A stretch of DNA of 64,000 bases from Paraburkholderia fungorum (GTDB taxonomy: Bacteria; Pseudomonadota; Gammaproteobacteria; Burkholderiales; Burkholderiaceae): NCBI RefSeq assembly GCF_900099835.1, contig NZ_FNKP01000001.1, positions 2,976,001 to 3,040,000 of the forward strand. Direction: 5' to 3'. Shown here one piece after another: positions 9,614-16,791 of this stretch. Within the stretch, counting starts at the first letter, position 1. Each line of letters starts with the position of its first letter. The position numbers and the translations under genes were made by a program. A model generated the notes under the pieces. The model worked only from the letters and a program-made list of their open reading frames with translations. It had not been told where the DNA came from and made no database searches.

Positions 9614-10807
9614 TCAGCCTCGCAGCACGCGGTATAGCGGCGCGAGCACCCATTCGGCGATGGTGCGTCGCTCGATCACGATGCTTGCCGTCGCGGCCAT
9701 GCCGGGCAGGATGTCGAAGTGTTGCCGCTCGAAAGTGAATTTGTCGCCGCTCAACGTGGCCCACGCCATGTAGTCGCCGTCTGCGCTACGCGGCTCCGAC
9801 GCGCCTGCCGGCGACATCGCCGATTGCACGGTCGTGCGCGAAATCGAATCGATTCGAGCCTCATAGCTGCCGAATTTCCCATAGGGGAACGCGTCGAACT
9901 TGAGCCGCACGATCTGCCCTTCGCGGACGAACCCGCGCCGCCGCGACGGAATGCGCAACGCCGCGCGCAGCACGCCCTTCTCGCCGGTGGAAATGACGAG
10001 GGCGACGTCTTGCGACGCGAGCGTGCGGCCCTGAACCAGCGCGGAATAAGTCACGATGCCGCCTTTCGGCGCGGAGATGGTCGCGTCCTGGCGAGTCTGT
10101 TCGAAGCGCATGCGAATGTCCTGCAACTCGCGGGCGTGGCGCGCGTCCAGTTCGTTGAGCTGGGCGCCCAAGCCGGTTTGCGTGCCGATCGCTGCGCCGA
10201 GATCCGCGCTGAGCTGTTGACGCCGCGCGGCGGTTTGCGCGAGCGCGACTTTCGCCTGATGGGTGTCGGCACTCGCCTGCTCGATACGGTCGGCGGTGAC
10301 GTAGTCGGAGACCGACTCGAGCCGCTCGAGTTTCCGCGCTGCTTCGTCGGATAACTGGCGGCTTTGCGAAAGCTGCTCGTCGAGCGCGCCAATTTCCGCG
10401 CGCCGGCTTTGCAACGCAAGCCGTGCCGCATCCCGTTGCGCGGCGAGGTCCGCTTTACGCTGGCTGTATTGCGCTTCGCTCGTACGAAGCTGCTCGTCCC
10501 GGTCGTGTTCGTCGAAAGCGCGGCGTTGCAGACCGTTGCTCGCCAGCGAGAGATCGCGCTCGAGACGGAACAGCGGCGCCCCTTGCGCGACGCGCGACGC
10601 GCGATTCACGTAAATGTCCGACACGAGTCCCGTCAGTCCTTGGATCTTGATTTCGGCCGGCGACACAATTTCCGCGCGCACGTCCTGCTTCAATTCGACT
10701 TCGTGAAAAAAAGCGAACACGATGGCGACGGCCACGATCGACGATGTCCCGTACGCGATCCAGCGCCACGAGACATCCCTGAATTGGGGAAGATTGATTG
10801 GTTCCAT
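9614..10807 (-). CDS. HlyD-family periplasmic adaptor
   Basis: A 397-residue membrane-fusion protein linking the ABC exporter to the TolC channel. It has a short cytoplasmic N terminus, one transmembrane helix at about residues 15-35, the first half of a biotinyl-lipoyl domain (KIQGLTGLVSDIYV), a long coiled coil at about residues 95-240 rich in Gln, Arg, Ala and Glu, the second lipoyl half (ATISAPKGGIVTY), and a beta-barrel region. It is 2 nt upstream of the ABC gene and 91 nt downstream of the acyltransferase-like gene, in the same orientation. Typical of the CvaA/RaxA group by context. Confidence 0.9.
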   Translation of the reverse strand: MEPINLPQFRDVSWRWIAYGTSSIVAVAIVFAFFHEVELKQDVRAEIVSPAEIKIQGLTGLVSDIYVNRASRVAQGAPLFRLERDLSLASNGLQRRAFDEHDRDEQLRTSEAQYSQRKADLAAQRDAARLALQSRRAEIGALDEQLSQSRQLSDEAARKLERLESVSDYVTADRIEQASADTHQAKVALAQTAARRQQLSADLGAAIGTQTGLGAQLNELDARHARELQDIRMRFEQTRQDATISAPKGGIVTYSALVQGRTLASQDVALVISTGEKGVLRAALRIPSRRRGFVREGQIVRLKFDAFPYGKFGSYEARIDSISRTTVQSAMSPAGASEPRSADGDYMAWATLSGDKFTFERQHFDILPGMAATASIVIERRTIAEWVLAPLYRVLRG

Positions 10808-10898
10808 AGCGTCGTTGCTGCCGGGTGCCAGCCAGCACGGTGTTGGGTCTACTCGGGACCCGCATGCTGGACGGCTGTTTTGCCGGGCGAATTGATGG

Positions 10899-11852
10899 CT
10901 AGCGCGTCGGCGAGAACGAGTACATCGACGGATGTCCGGCGACGAGCCAGTCCGAATAGTTGTCGGCCACGGCTGCCTCGATACATCGGGCGAGTTGCTG
11001 CGGCGCGCCCGGCTCGGCTAGAGAAAACGGTTCGAACATTTCTGCGCTGAAGCGGCCGTTTCTGAAACGCAGATAGAACGGCAGCAGAACCGCGTTGAAT
11101 GACGTGCCCAGGCGAAACACGCCGTTGTGAATACGCGCGTCGCGTCCGAATATCGACACGCCCACTGTTTCCATCGGAAAACGGTACAACGTGAACGGCG
11201 GCACGTCGGCAAACAGCACCGCGACGCCATTGCGCCTCAACGTGCGGGCCATACGCAAGCCGAGTCCGTTGCGGTCGTCGTCGCCATAGGTGTAGAGCAC
11301 GGTGACGCCGGGGATGAGCGACGCGTCGTCGCCGTACATGTCGCGCGGCACGCCGGATACCACCGCAATCGACTCAAGGCCCAGTGCGGCCCGCAGATCG
11401 TCGACAACGTAGATGTTCGCGTATTGCGACACGTAATGAAAAGGCGACACGATGACGGGACGGCCGGGATGCTCAGCCTGAAATTGGCGGATTCTTTTTG
11501 CCAGCGCGGCAGACACGTTCTGGAGATCAGGCCAGTTCTCACGACCGCGGGACAGCCGCCCGTAATAAATCCGCTGGTCGATCAGAGCTTCACGCAAACT
11601 GCCGGATGCGACACGGCTAGTGTTGAGCGACGCCAATCCCAGCACCTCGCGGCCGATCTCGCAACGCGCGAGGCCGTTCCAGCGCGCGTTTGCGCTAAAG
11701 AGGCTGCGAATTTTCCAGACGACAGCGGCAAATGGTTCTATTGCCGAAGACGGCATACGAGCGATCAGTTCGCCCCTGATCTTGTGCGCTACATACACAA
11801 CACTGCTGCGCAGTGAACTCAGCATGGCTGACGCGGAGGCCCACGACCCCAT
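10899..11852 (-). CDS. divergent LpxL/HtrB-like acyltransferase in the peptide cluster
   Basis: A 317-residue protein resembling the lipid A lauroyl/myristoyl acyltransferase superfamily. Family-like segments are GRPVIVSPFHYVSQY at the position of the catalytic block, VAVLFADVPP, then FGRDARIHNGVFRLGTSFNA and VLLPFYLRF. In LpxL enzymes the catalytic motif is H-x4-D/E; here His139 is followed by Tyr at the matching place (His139, Tyr144), so the acidic partner seems absent or displaced. It lies 66 nt after the precursor peptide and before the exporter genes. It starts at ATG 11852 with GGAG 7 nt upstream. Possible roles are lipidation of the peptide, lipid modification for self-protection, or a non-catalytic carrier. 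The fold call is moderately sure, the role is not known. Confidence 0.65.
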   Translation of the reverse strand: MGSWASASAMLSSLRSSVVYVAHKIRGELIARMPSSAIEPFAAVVWKIRSLFSANARWNGLARCEIGREVLGLASLNTSRVASGSLREALIDQRIYYGRLSRGRENWPDLQNVSAALAKRIRQFQAEHPGRPVIVSPFHYVSQYANIYVVDDLRAALGLESIAVVSGVPRDMYGDDASLIPGVTVLYTYGDDDRNGLGLRMARTLRRNGVAVLFADVPPFTLYRFPMETVGVSIFGRDARIHNGVFRLGTSFNAVLLPFYLRFRNGRFSAEMFEPFSLAEPGAPQQLARCIEAAVADNYSDWLVAGHPSMYSFSPTR

Positions 11853-11876
11853 GTTTCACTCCAACTTGATATGCAT

Positions 11877-11908
11877 GCCGGGAAGTCCCCGGGGAGGTTC
11901 TTCCCGGC
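11877..11908 (-). promoter_or_regulatory. intercistronic hairpin after the precursor peptide
   Basis: The arms GCCGGGAA (11877-11884) and TTCCCGGC (11901-11908) pair perfectly, and an inner CCCC/GGGG block at 11887-11894 can extend the structure. It sits between the peptide stop codon and the acyltransferase ribosome site, with no T-run on the minus strand. In bacteriocin operons such hairpins stabilise the structural-gene mRNA or allow partial readthrough, giving more peptide than exporter. That role is inferred here. Confidence 0.55.
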
Positions 11909-11918
11909 ACGCTGACAA

Positions 11919-12044
11919 TTACGCCTTGACCAAAACTGTCACCTTCACCGGCGTTGCAGCGACCGTCGCCGTCTTGTTAGCCGTCTTGCAGCAGCCACCA
12001 GCGATTGCCGACTTAGCCAGTTCGTTGCGATTGATCTTTTGCAT
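11919..12044 (-). CDS. small double-glycine leader precursor peptide (putative microcin-like peptide)
   Basis: A 41-residue peptide that I read directly on the minus strand. Residues 1-17 (MQKINRNELAKSAIAGG) look like a Gly-Gly leader with Ile at -4. The usual Glu-Leu pair at -8/-7 is instead at -10/-9, so the match is partial. Cleavage after Gly17 by the C39 exporter would release a 24-residue core beginning Cys-Cys-Lys. The core has four lysines and no acidic residue, is rich in Ala, Thr and Val, and ends VKVTVLVKA. AAAGG lies 7 nt before ATG. It is first in the cluster, followed by a hairpin and by acyltransferase, HlyD, C39-ABC and TolC genes. No known bacteriocin sequence is recognised. 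A bacteriocin, signal or lipopeptide role is inferred from context. Confidence 0.75.
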   Translation of the reverse strand: MQKINRNELAKSAIAGGCCKTANKTATVAATPVKVTVLVKA

Positions 12045-12620
12045 TTTATTACCTTTGTTGAATAACGTGATTAATAGCCACTCGGTAAAAATCTTTACGT
12101 TGTGAGCGAACGGATCATAGCATTTCGAATAATCTAAAAATCGGTCTTTGCGTAATTTTACAGTTCTATCTTATATAATAAATACGCCCTCATGGTTTCG
12201 TCATAGTGCGTGGTTATTTACTATATTTTTCAAAACCTACGGCTTTTAAAGCCCTTACAGGCATGGCTTAAGCAGAATTTTTCGCCTACATCACCTTTCA
12301 ACCATTTCGATATGGGAAATTACTCAAATCAACACGATCTATAATCCCATCACAAAAATATCAAATAGAATCTTCCGAAATGAAAACGGAAAATTCACAA
12401 AATCAATTAATAAAATCCACGAGACGCCCAGGAAATATAAATAACGTCAAAACCAGAAAATCACACACCAACTTAACCCGTTACCGGCACCATATCGAAA
12501 TCATCCCGTGGTTCGGAATATTCCGCCTTCGCCGCCCGTTTATTCGTCGCATGCAGCCCGCGAGTCCCTCGCCCGCTACCTATACTCAGATCACACGTTG
12601 CCAACCCAGGAGACTGCATC
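12045..12620. other. AT-rich upstream region of the peptide operon
   Basis: This 576-bp gap has no convincing gene. From about 12050 to 12490 it is markedly AT-rich against the GC-rich surroundings, with runs such as TTATATAATAAATA near 12171-12184. It presumably carries the promoter of the minus-strand peptide operon and, at its right end, the promoter of the gene at 12621. Two small palindromes are visible, GTAAA-N4-TTTAC (12085-12098) and GGCTTTTAAAGCC (12241-12253). All frames in it are short or switch composition midway. Consistent with foreign DNA or an H-NS/MvaT-type silenced promoter, which is inference. Confidence 0.55.
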
Positions 12621-12998
12621 ATGCGCAAGAGGACCCTTTTCGCCGCGTCAGCCGCGGCGCTCGTGCTGGCCGTTCTGCAACAAAGCTCGTTCGCCGAAGC
12701 CCCGAAAGTGAACAACGGCCGCTTCGTCAATGCGGACGGCATGACCCTCTATACGTTCGACAAGGACGTCACGCCCGGCGTCAGCGCGTGCACCGGCGGC
12801 TGCATGAGCAACTGGCCGGCGGCAACGGCGACCTCGACCGACAAGCCGTCAGGCGACTGGTCGCTGCTTCCGCGTGCCGACGGCGCGCAGCAATGGGCGT
12901 ACAAGGGCCATCCGCTGTATCGCTACGCAGCGGACAAGCAGGCAGGAGATGCAAAGGGAGACGGCTTCAAGGACGTTTGGCACATCGCCAAACCCTGA
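12621..12998 (+). CDS. exported protein with COG4315 / secreted-repeat (PF03640-type) domain
   Basis: A 125-residue exported protein of unknown function. Residues 1-25 are a signal peptide (MRKRTLFAASAAALVLAVLQ, then SSFA). The mature part has the hallmarks of the family: GMTLYTFDKDVTPGVSACTGGCMSNWPAA with paired cysteines, and GHPLYRYAADKQAGDAKGDGF followed by a tryptophan-containing end. Members are small periplasmic or surface proteins, often near redox or metal-stress genes. An AGGAG ribosome site is 10 nt before ATG. It is followed by a strong terminator shared with the convergent gene at 13113. Confidence 0.85.
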   Translation: MRKRTLFAASAAALVLAVLQQSSFAEAPKVNNGRFVNADGMTLYTFDKDVTPGVSACTGGCMSNWPAATATSTDKPSGDWSLLPRADGAQQWAYKGHPLYRYAADKQAGDAKGDGFKDVWHIAKP

Positions 12999-13059
12999 GC
13001 GTGAGCCGACAGAACGTCGACCGGGAAACGGCAGCGGCACAAGACACAGCGGCCGCAAA

Positions 13060-13094
13060 AACAACAGCGCCGGCAACTTGCCGGCGCTGTTGTT
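13060..13094. terminator. bidirectional terminator
   Basis: A perfect 17-bp inverted repeat centred on 13077, with arms AACAACAGCGCCGGCAA and its complement, flanked by an A-run on the left and TT-rich sequence on the right. It lies between two convergent genes (12621-12998 and 13113-13379). Confidence 0.85.
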
Positions 13095-13112
13095 TGAGAA
13101 AACCGAGAAAAC

Positions 13113-13379
13113 TTATTCGTCTTTAGGACACTGCAGGTTACAGCCGTTCGGATCGCCGTTATCGCCGCGCTTGCGCATGGCCGATTTCTTATCCGACTGA
13201 TACTTGTCTGAAGGCGCCGACGCGGCAAACGGCATCTGCGGATGTTCGGCGAGACGGAACTGGTCGTTCAGGATGCCGCCCGGCACGCCGGGCGAATTCT
13301 GTGCAAAACCAACCGAAGCGGTGCCGAGAAGCACACCAGCCGTCGCAACGGCGGCACAAGCGTGTAGAAGAACTTTCAT
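13113..13379 (-). CDS. small exported hypothetical protein
   Basis: An 88-residue protein with a clear signal peptide (residues 1-26, ending GFAQ). The mature part is short and hydrophilic with a Gly/Pro segment (NSPGVPGGIL), a Lys/Arg-rich stretch (KKSAMRKRG) and a C terminus with two cysteines (NGCNLQCPKDE). I do not recognise a family. It is convergent with the COG4315-type gene and shares its terminator. The signal peptide, the base composition and the clean ending support a real gene. Confidence 0.7.
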   Translation of the reverse strand: MKVLLHACAAVATAGVLLGTASVGFAQNSPGVPGGILNDQFRLAEHPQMPFAASAPSDKYQSDKKSAMRKRGDNGDPNGCNLQCPKDE

Positions 13380-13486
13380 ATCGTTTCGCGCTGTGGGCGC
13401 GCGGTTAAGGCGGGAACGGAAGCGTAAAGAGTATCCGAAACCGGCGTCCCGCGCAGCGATGCAGGCAATTTTATGTTTACAACCTC

Positions 13487-14566
13487 TTACGCCGACGCCT
13501 CGCCGAGACCGGTTTCAACATCCACGAGCCGGCCGCAATCCTGCGGGTCGTAGCCCTCGAGCAGCGCGACATTGCCGCGAAATGCATTGCTGCGCAGCAA
13601 GCCGATCACCGTCGACAACGGCACGCGTTCAAGATTCGCGCGGTCGCACGCAAAGTAATAGTCCTCGTCGACGATCGGCATGAACTCCAGCCCGAAATGA
13701 TGCGCGGCGGGTTCCACGCCGAAACCCACGTCCGCCATGCCGCTCGCGACGAACGCCGCAATCGCCGAGTGCGTGAGTTCGGTCGACGCGTAACCGTTGA
13801 CCCGATCCGGGTCGACGCCGACCTGACGCAGCGCGAGATCGAGCAGCATTCGCGTGCCGGAGCCCGGCTGACGATTGACGAAGCGAATGTCGTCGCGCGC
13901 GAGGTCGCTCAGGCCGCCGATCCGCTTCGGATTGTTCTTGCCGAGGAAGAGCCCCTGCTTGCGTCGCGTGAGATGCACGAGCACGTGACGCTGCGGATCG
14001 AGCCAGCGCCGGTAAGTGTCGGCGCACGCGGCGCGGAATTCGCCGAGCGGCAGATGAAAGCCCGCCAGATCGCATTCGCCGCGAGCCAGCGCGCTCACGG
14101 CGTCGGCGCTGTCGCGGTATTTGATGTCGACCGGCAGATCGTTCGCGACCAGCGCCGTGACCAGCGCGGCCACCGCATAACCATGCGACGCGTGGATGCG
14201 CACGTCGTCGGCGGGAGGCGCTAGCCAGCGATTCAGGTCGCTCGCTACTTCGCTCGCCAGCGCCTGCATGTTGGCATCGAGCCGCTCGCCGCACAGACGC
14301 TGGGCGCGCAGCACGGCCTGCCCGAGTTCGGAGAGCACCGAGCCGCGCCCGCGCTCTTTCGCGATCAGCGGGCCGCCCAGCCGTTCTTCGATGCTGCGCA
14401 GCAAACCCCATGCATGCCGGTAGGACAAACCCTTAAGCTGCGCCGCCTGCGCGATGCTGCCGGACTCGTCCACTAACGCGAGTAACGGCACCACGTCCGA
14501 CAGGCTGGCCTCGCGGCCATCTACGCCCTTCACCACCAGTTGAACCTGACACTCGATCCGTACCAT
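13487..14566 (-). CDS. FdsR-like regulator of formate dehydrogenase (ModE-type HTH plus substrate-binding domain)
   Basis: A 359-residue transcription factor. The N-terminal ~100 residues are a ModE/LysR-like winged helix (VVPLLALVDESGSIAQAAQL, then SYRHAWGLLRSIEERLGGPL). The rest is a periplasmic-binding-protein-like sensor domain (VRIHASHGYAVAALV, RFVNRQPGSGTRMLLDLAL, GMADVGFGVEPAA). This architecture occurs in one-component regulators linked to molybdenum enzymes, and FdsR next to fds genes has been described in Cupriavidus. It is divergent from fdsG with 134 bp between the start codons. Repeated GTGCA/ATATG elements in that gap, one on its own start codon, suggest direct control and autoregulation. 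Confidence 0.8.
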   Translation of the reverse strand: MVRIECQVQLVVKGVDGREASLSDVVPLLALVDESGSIAQAAQLKGLSYRHAWGLLRSIEERLGGPLIAKERGRGSVLSELGQAVLRAQRLCGERLDANMQALASEVASDLNRWLAPPADDVRIHASHGYAVAALVTALVANDLPVDIKYRDSADAVSALARGECDLAGFHLPLGEFRAACADTYRRWLDPQRHVLVHLTRRKQGLFLGKNNPKRIGGLSDLARDDIRFVNRQPGSGTRMLLDLALRQVGVDPDRVNGYASTELTHSAIAAFVASGMADVGFGVEPAAHHFGLEFMPIVDEDYYFACDRANLERVPLSTVIGLLRSNAFRGNVALLEGYDPQDCGRLVDVETGLGEASA

Positions 14567-14682
14567 ATATGTGCAATCCGTTCCTATTGCATCGGCGGAT
14601 TACCCCGCCTATCTTTCAGCAATAGCTGATCAAACAACAGAAGCATAAGTGCACACATTATGAATAACAAGTGCATATATGA
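14561..14682. promoter_or_regulatory. fdsR-fdsG divergent control region with repeated GTGCA...ATATG boxes
   Basis: Three related elements are visible: GTGCACACATTATGA at 14649-14663, GTGCATATATGA at 14671-14682, and TTGCACATATATG on the minus strand at 14564-14576, overlapping the regulator's start codon. The first two begin with AAGTGCA copies exactly 22 bp apart (14647 and 14669), about two helical turns. The third covers the fdsR translation start. This fits a multi-site operator for the divergent regulator, by inference. Confidence 0.45.
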
Positions 14683-14700
14683 CTTTGGAGGAGCCCCCCT

Positions 14701-15186
14701 TTGGACGATTTCCACGCCATCGCGCCGGATCAGGTCGTGCAGCGTCACGCGCAGCCAGGTGTGTCCCTGCTGACGGTGTTGCACGCGATTCAGGACGAAC
14801 TCGGCTACGTGCCGCCCGCCACCGTTGCGCCACTCGCGCGTGCGATGAACCTGTCGCGCGCGGAAGTGCACGGCGTCATCACCTACTACCACCACTTCCG
14901 TACCGAACCCGCCGCGCCCGTCACCGTGCAGTTGTGCCGCGCGGAAGCGTGCCGCAGCATGGGCACCGAAGCGCTTGCCCAGCATATCGAGGCGCACACC
15001 GGTTGCCGCTTCGACGCTGAACATCGGCAGGGAGCGACGGTGGAACTGGAATCGGTGTATTGCCTCGGTCAATGCGCGCTGTCGCCCGCGTTGACGATCA
15101 ACGGCACGTTGCACGCCCGGGTGTCGCCGGAGAAATTCGATGCGATCTTCGCCGCCGCCAGCAAGTGTGCGGAGGTGACGGCATGA
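14701..15186 (+). CDS. fdsG: NAD-dependent formate dehydrogenase gamma subunit (NuoE-like)
   Basis: A 161-residue subunit of the soluble NAD-linked molybdenum formate dehydrogenase. It has a NuoE/HoxE fold with a thioredoxin-like [2Fe-2S] site: CRAEAC and CLGQC supply four cysteines. The start is a TTG at 14701, supported by a strong GGAGGAG at 14687-14693 with 7-nt spacing; no ATG with a ribosome site is nearby. The stop codon overlaps the ATG of fdsB (ATGA). It is the first gene of the fdsGBAD operon, divergent from an FdsR-like regulator. Confidence 0.92.
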   Translation: MDDFHAIAPDQVVQRHAQPGVSLLTVLHAIQDELGYVPPATVAPLARAMNLSRAEVHGVITYYHHFRTEPAAPVTVQLCRAEACRSMGTEALAQHIEAHTGCRFDAEHRQGATVELESVYCLGQCALSPALTINGTLHARVSPEKFDAIFAAASKCAEVTA

Positions 15187-16778
15187 CGCGCATCTACGTT
15201 CCCCGTGATTCGGCGGCGCTGGCGCTGGGTGCCGACGCGCTGGCGCAGGCCATCGAAGCGGAAGCCGCGCGGCGCGGCGTCGATATCGAACTGGTTCGCA
15301 ACGGTTCGCGCGGGCTGATGTGGCTCGAACCGCTCGTCGAAGTAGCGACCGCCGAAGGCCGCATCGGTTACGCCAACGTCGAGGCAAGCGATGTGACCGC
15401 GTTGTTCGACGCAGGTTTCACGAGCGGCGGCGAGCATCCGCGCTGCGTCGGCGTGGTCGACGAGATTGCGTATCTGAAGAAGCAGCAGCGGCTGACGTTC
15501 GCGCGCATCGGCATCACCGACCCTCTTTCCATCGACGACTACGTCGCCCATGGCGGCCTCGAAGGCCTGCGCCGCGCGCTGCAAACCGACGGCGACGCCG
15601 CCTGCGAGGCGCTGATCGAATCGGGCTTGCGCGGACGCGGCGGCGCGGCCTTCCCCGCCGGCATCAAATGGCGCACGGTGCGAGGCGCGCAAGCCGCGCA
15701 GAAGTACATCGTCTGCAATGCGGACGAAGGCGATTCCGGCACCTTCTCCGATCGCCTCGTGATGGAAAGCGATCCGTACATGCTGATCGAAGGGATGCTG
15801 ATCGCGGGCGTCGTGACCGGCGCGACGGTCGGCTACATCTACGTGCGCAGCGAGTATCCGCATTCGATCGCGACGCTCGAAGCCGCGATCGACAATGCAC
15901 GCGCCGCCGGCTGGCTCGGCGACAGCGTGCTCGGATCGGACGCACACCGCTTCGACCTGTTCGTCGCGAAAGGCGCGGGCGCGTACGTATGCGGCGAGGA
16001 AACGGCGCTGCTCGAATCGCTCGAAGGCAAGCGCGGCATCGTCCGCGCGAAGCCGCCGGTGCCCGCGCTCGTCGGCCTGCACGGACAACCGACCGTGATC
16101 AACAACGTCATCACGCTCGCCACCGTACCGATCATCTTCGCGCGCGGCGCGGCGTTCTACAAAGACTTCGGCATGGGACGCTCGCGCGGCACGCTGCCGT
16201 TCCAGCTCGCAGGCAACGTGAAGCAAGGCGGTCTCGTGGAACTCGCGTTCGGCGTGACCTTGCGCGAATTGCTTAACGACTTCGGCGACGGCACCGCAAG
16301 CGGCCGGCCGGTGCGCGCAGTGCAGGTGGGCGGTCCGCTCGGCACGTACCTGCCGGAAAGCCAGTGGGATATTCCGATGGACTACGAGGCCTACGCGGCA
16401 GTCGGCGCGGTGATCGGTCACGGCGGCCTCGTCGTGCACGACGACACGTCGAATCTCGCCGAACTCGCGCAATACGCGATGCACTTCTGCGCGCTCGAAT
16501 CATGCGGCAAGTGCACGCCGTGCCGGATCGGCTCGACACGCGGCGTCGAAGTGATCGCGCGGATTCGCAACGGCGACACGTCCACGCGACAGGTGCAGTT
16601 GCTGCGCGATCTGTGCGACACGATGGTGTCCGGCTCGCTGTGCGCGATGGGCGGCATGACGCCGTTCCCGGTGCTGTCCGCGCTCGATCATTTCCCCGAA
16701 GACTTCGGTCTTGCCGATGCCGGCGCGAATGCGAACGCGTCCAACCGCGTCGATCATCACGCGCCCAAAGCGGCCTGA
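15183..16778 (+). CDS. fdsB: NAD-dependent formate dehydrogenase beta subunit (NuoF-like, FMN/NADH-binding)
   Basis: A 531-residue subunit carrying FMN, a [4Fe-4S] cluster and the NAD site. It passes electrons from formate to NAD+. An N-terminal thioredoxin-like segment (residues 1-110) is fused to a NuoF core with GLRGRGGAAFPAGIKW, CNADEGDSGTFSDR, GAGAYVCGEETALLESLEG and the cluster motif ESCGKCTPCRIG plus a downstream cysteine (GSLCAMGG). ATG 15183 overlaps the fdsG stop codon by 4 nt, which fixes the start. A further in-frame extension to 15060 would lie inside fdsG and is not used. Confidence 0.95.
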   Translation: MTRIYVPRDSAALALGADALAQAIEAEAARRGVDIELVRNGSRGLMWLEPLVEVATAEGRIGYANVEASDVTALFDAGFTSGGEHPRCVGVVDEIAYLKKQQRLTFARIGITDPLSIDDYVAHGGLEGLRRALQTDGDAACEALIESGLRGRGGAAFPAGIKWRTVRGAQAAQKYIVCNADEGDSGTFSDRLVMESDPYMLIEGMLIAGVVTGATVGYIYVRSEYPHSIATLEAAIDNARAAGWLGDSVLGSDAHRFDLFVAKGAGAYVCGEETALLESLEGKRGIVRAKPPVPALVGLHGQPTVINNVITLATVPIIFARGAAFYKDFGMGRSRGTLPFQLAGNVKQGGLVELAFGVTLRELLNDFGDGTASGRPVRAVQVGGPLGTYLPESQWDIPMDYEAYAAVGAVIGHGGLVVHDDTSNLAELAQYAMHFCALESCGKCTPCRIGSTRGVEVIARIRNGDTSTRQVQLLRDLCDTMVSGSLCAMGGMTPFPVLSALDHFPEDFGLADAGANANASNRVDHHAPKAA

Positions 16779-16791
16779 CCAGGAGACCACC

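Noticed and set aside
9612..9764. N-terminal extension of the C39 ABC exporter
   Set aside because: The extension lies inside the HlyD gene, is Arg/His-rich and would move the C39 Gln and Cys far from the N terminus. The ATG at 9611 sits 2 nt after the HlyD stop codon.
11620..12105. 161-codon plus-strand frame covering the precursor peptide region
   Set aside because: It crosses from antisense of the acyltransferase-like gene into AT-rich DNA and changes composition abruptly. The minus-strand 41-residue peptide has a ribosome site and operon context instead.
12380..13126. 248-codon plus-strand frame starting in AT-rich DNA
   Set aside because: It changes composition at about 12500 and overlaps the well supported COG4315-type gene in another frame. 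There is no ribosome site.
6030..13500. attachment-site duplication of the ssrA 3' end at the border of the peptide cluster
   Set aside because: I looked for a second copy of the CGCCTCCACCA end or its complement up to 13500 and saw none, and there is no integrase gene, so an island call is not supported.
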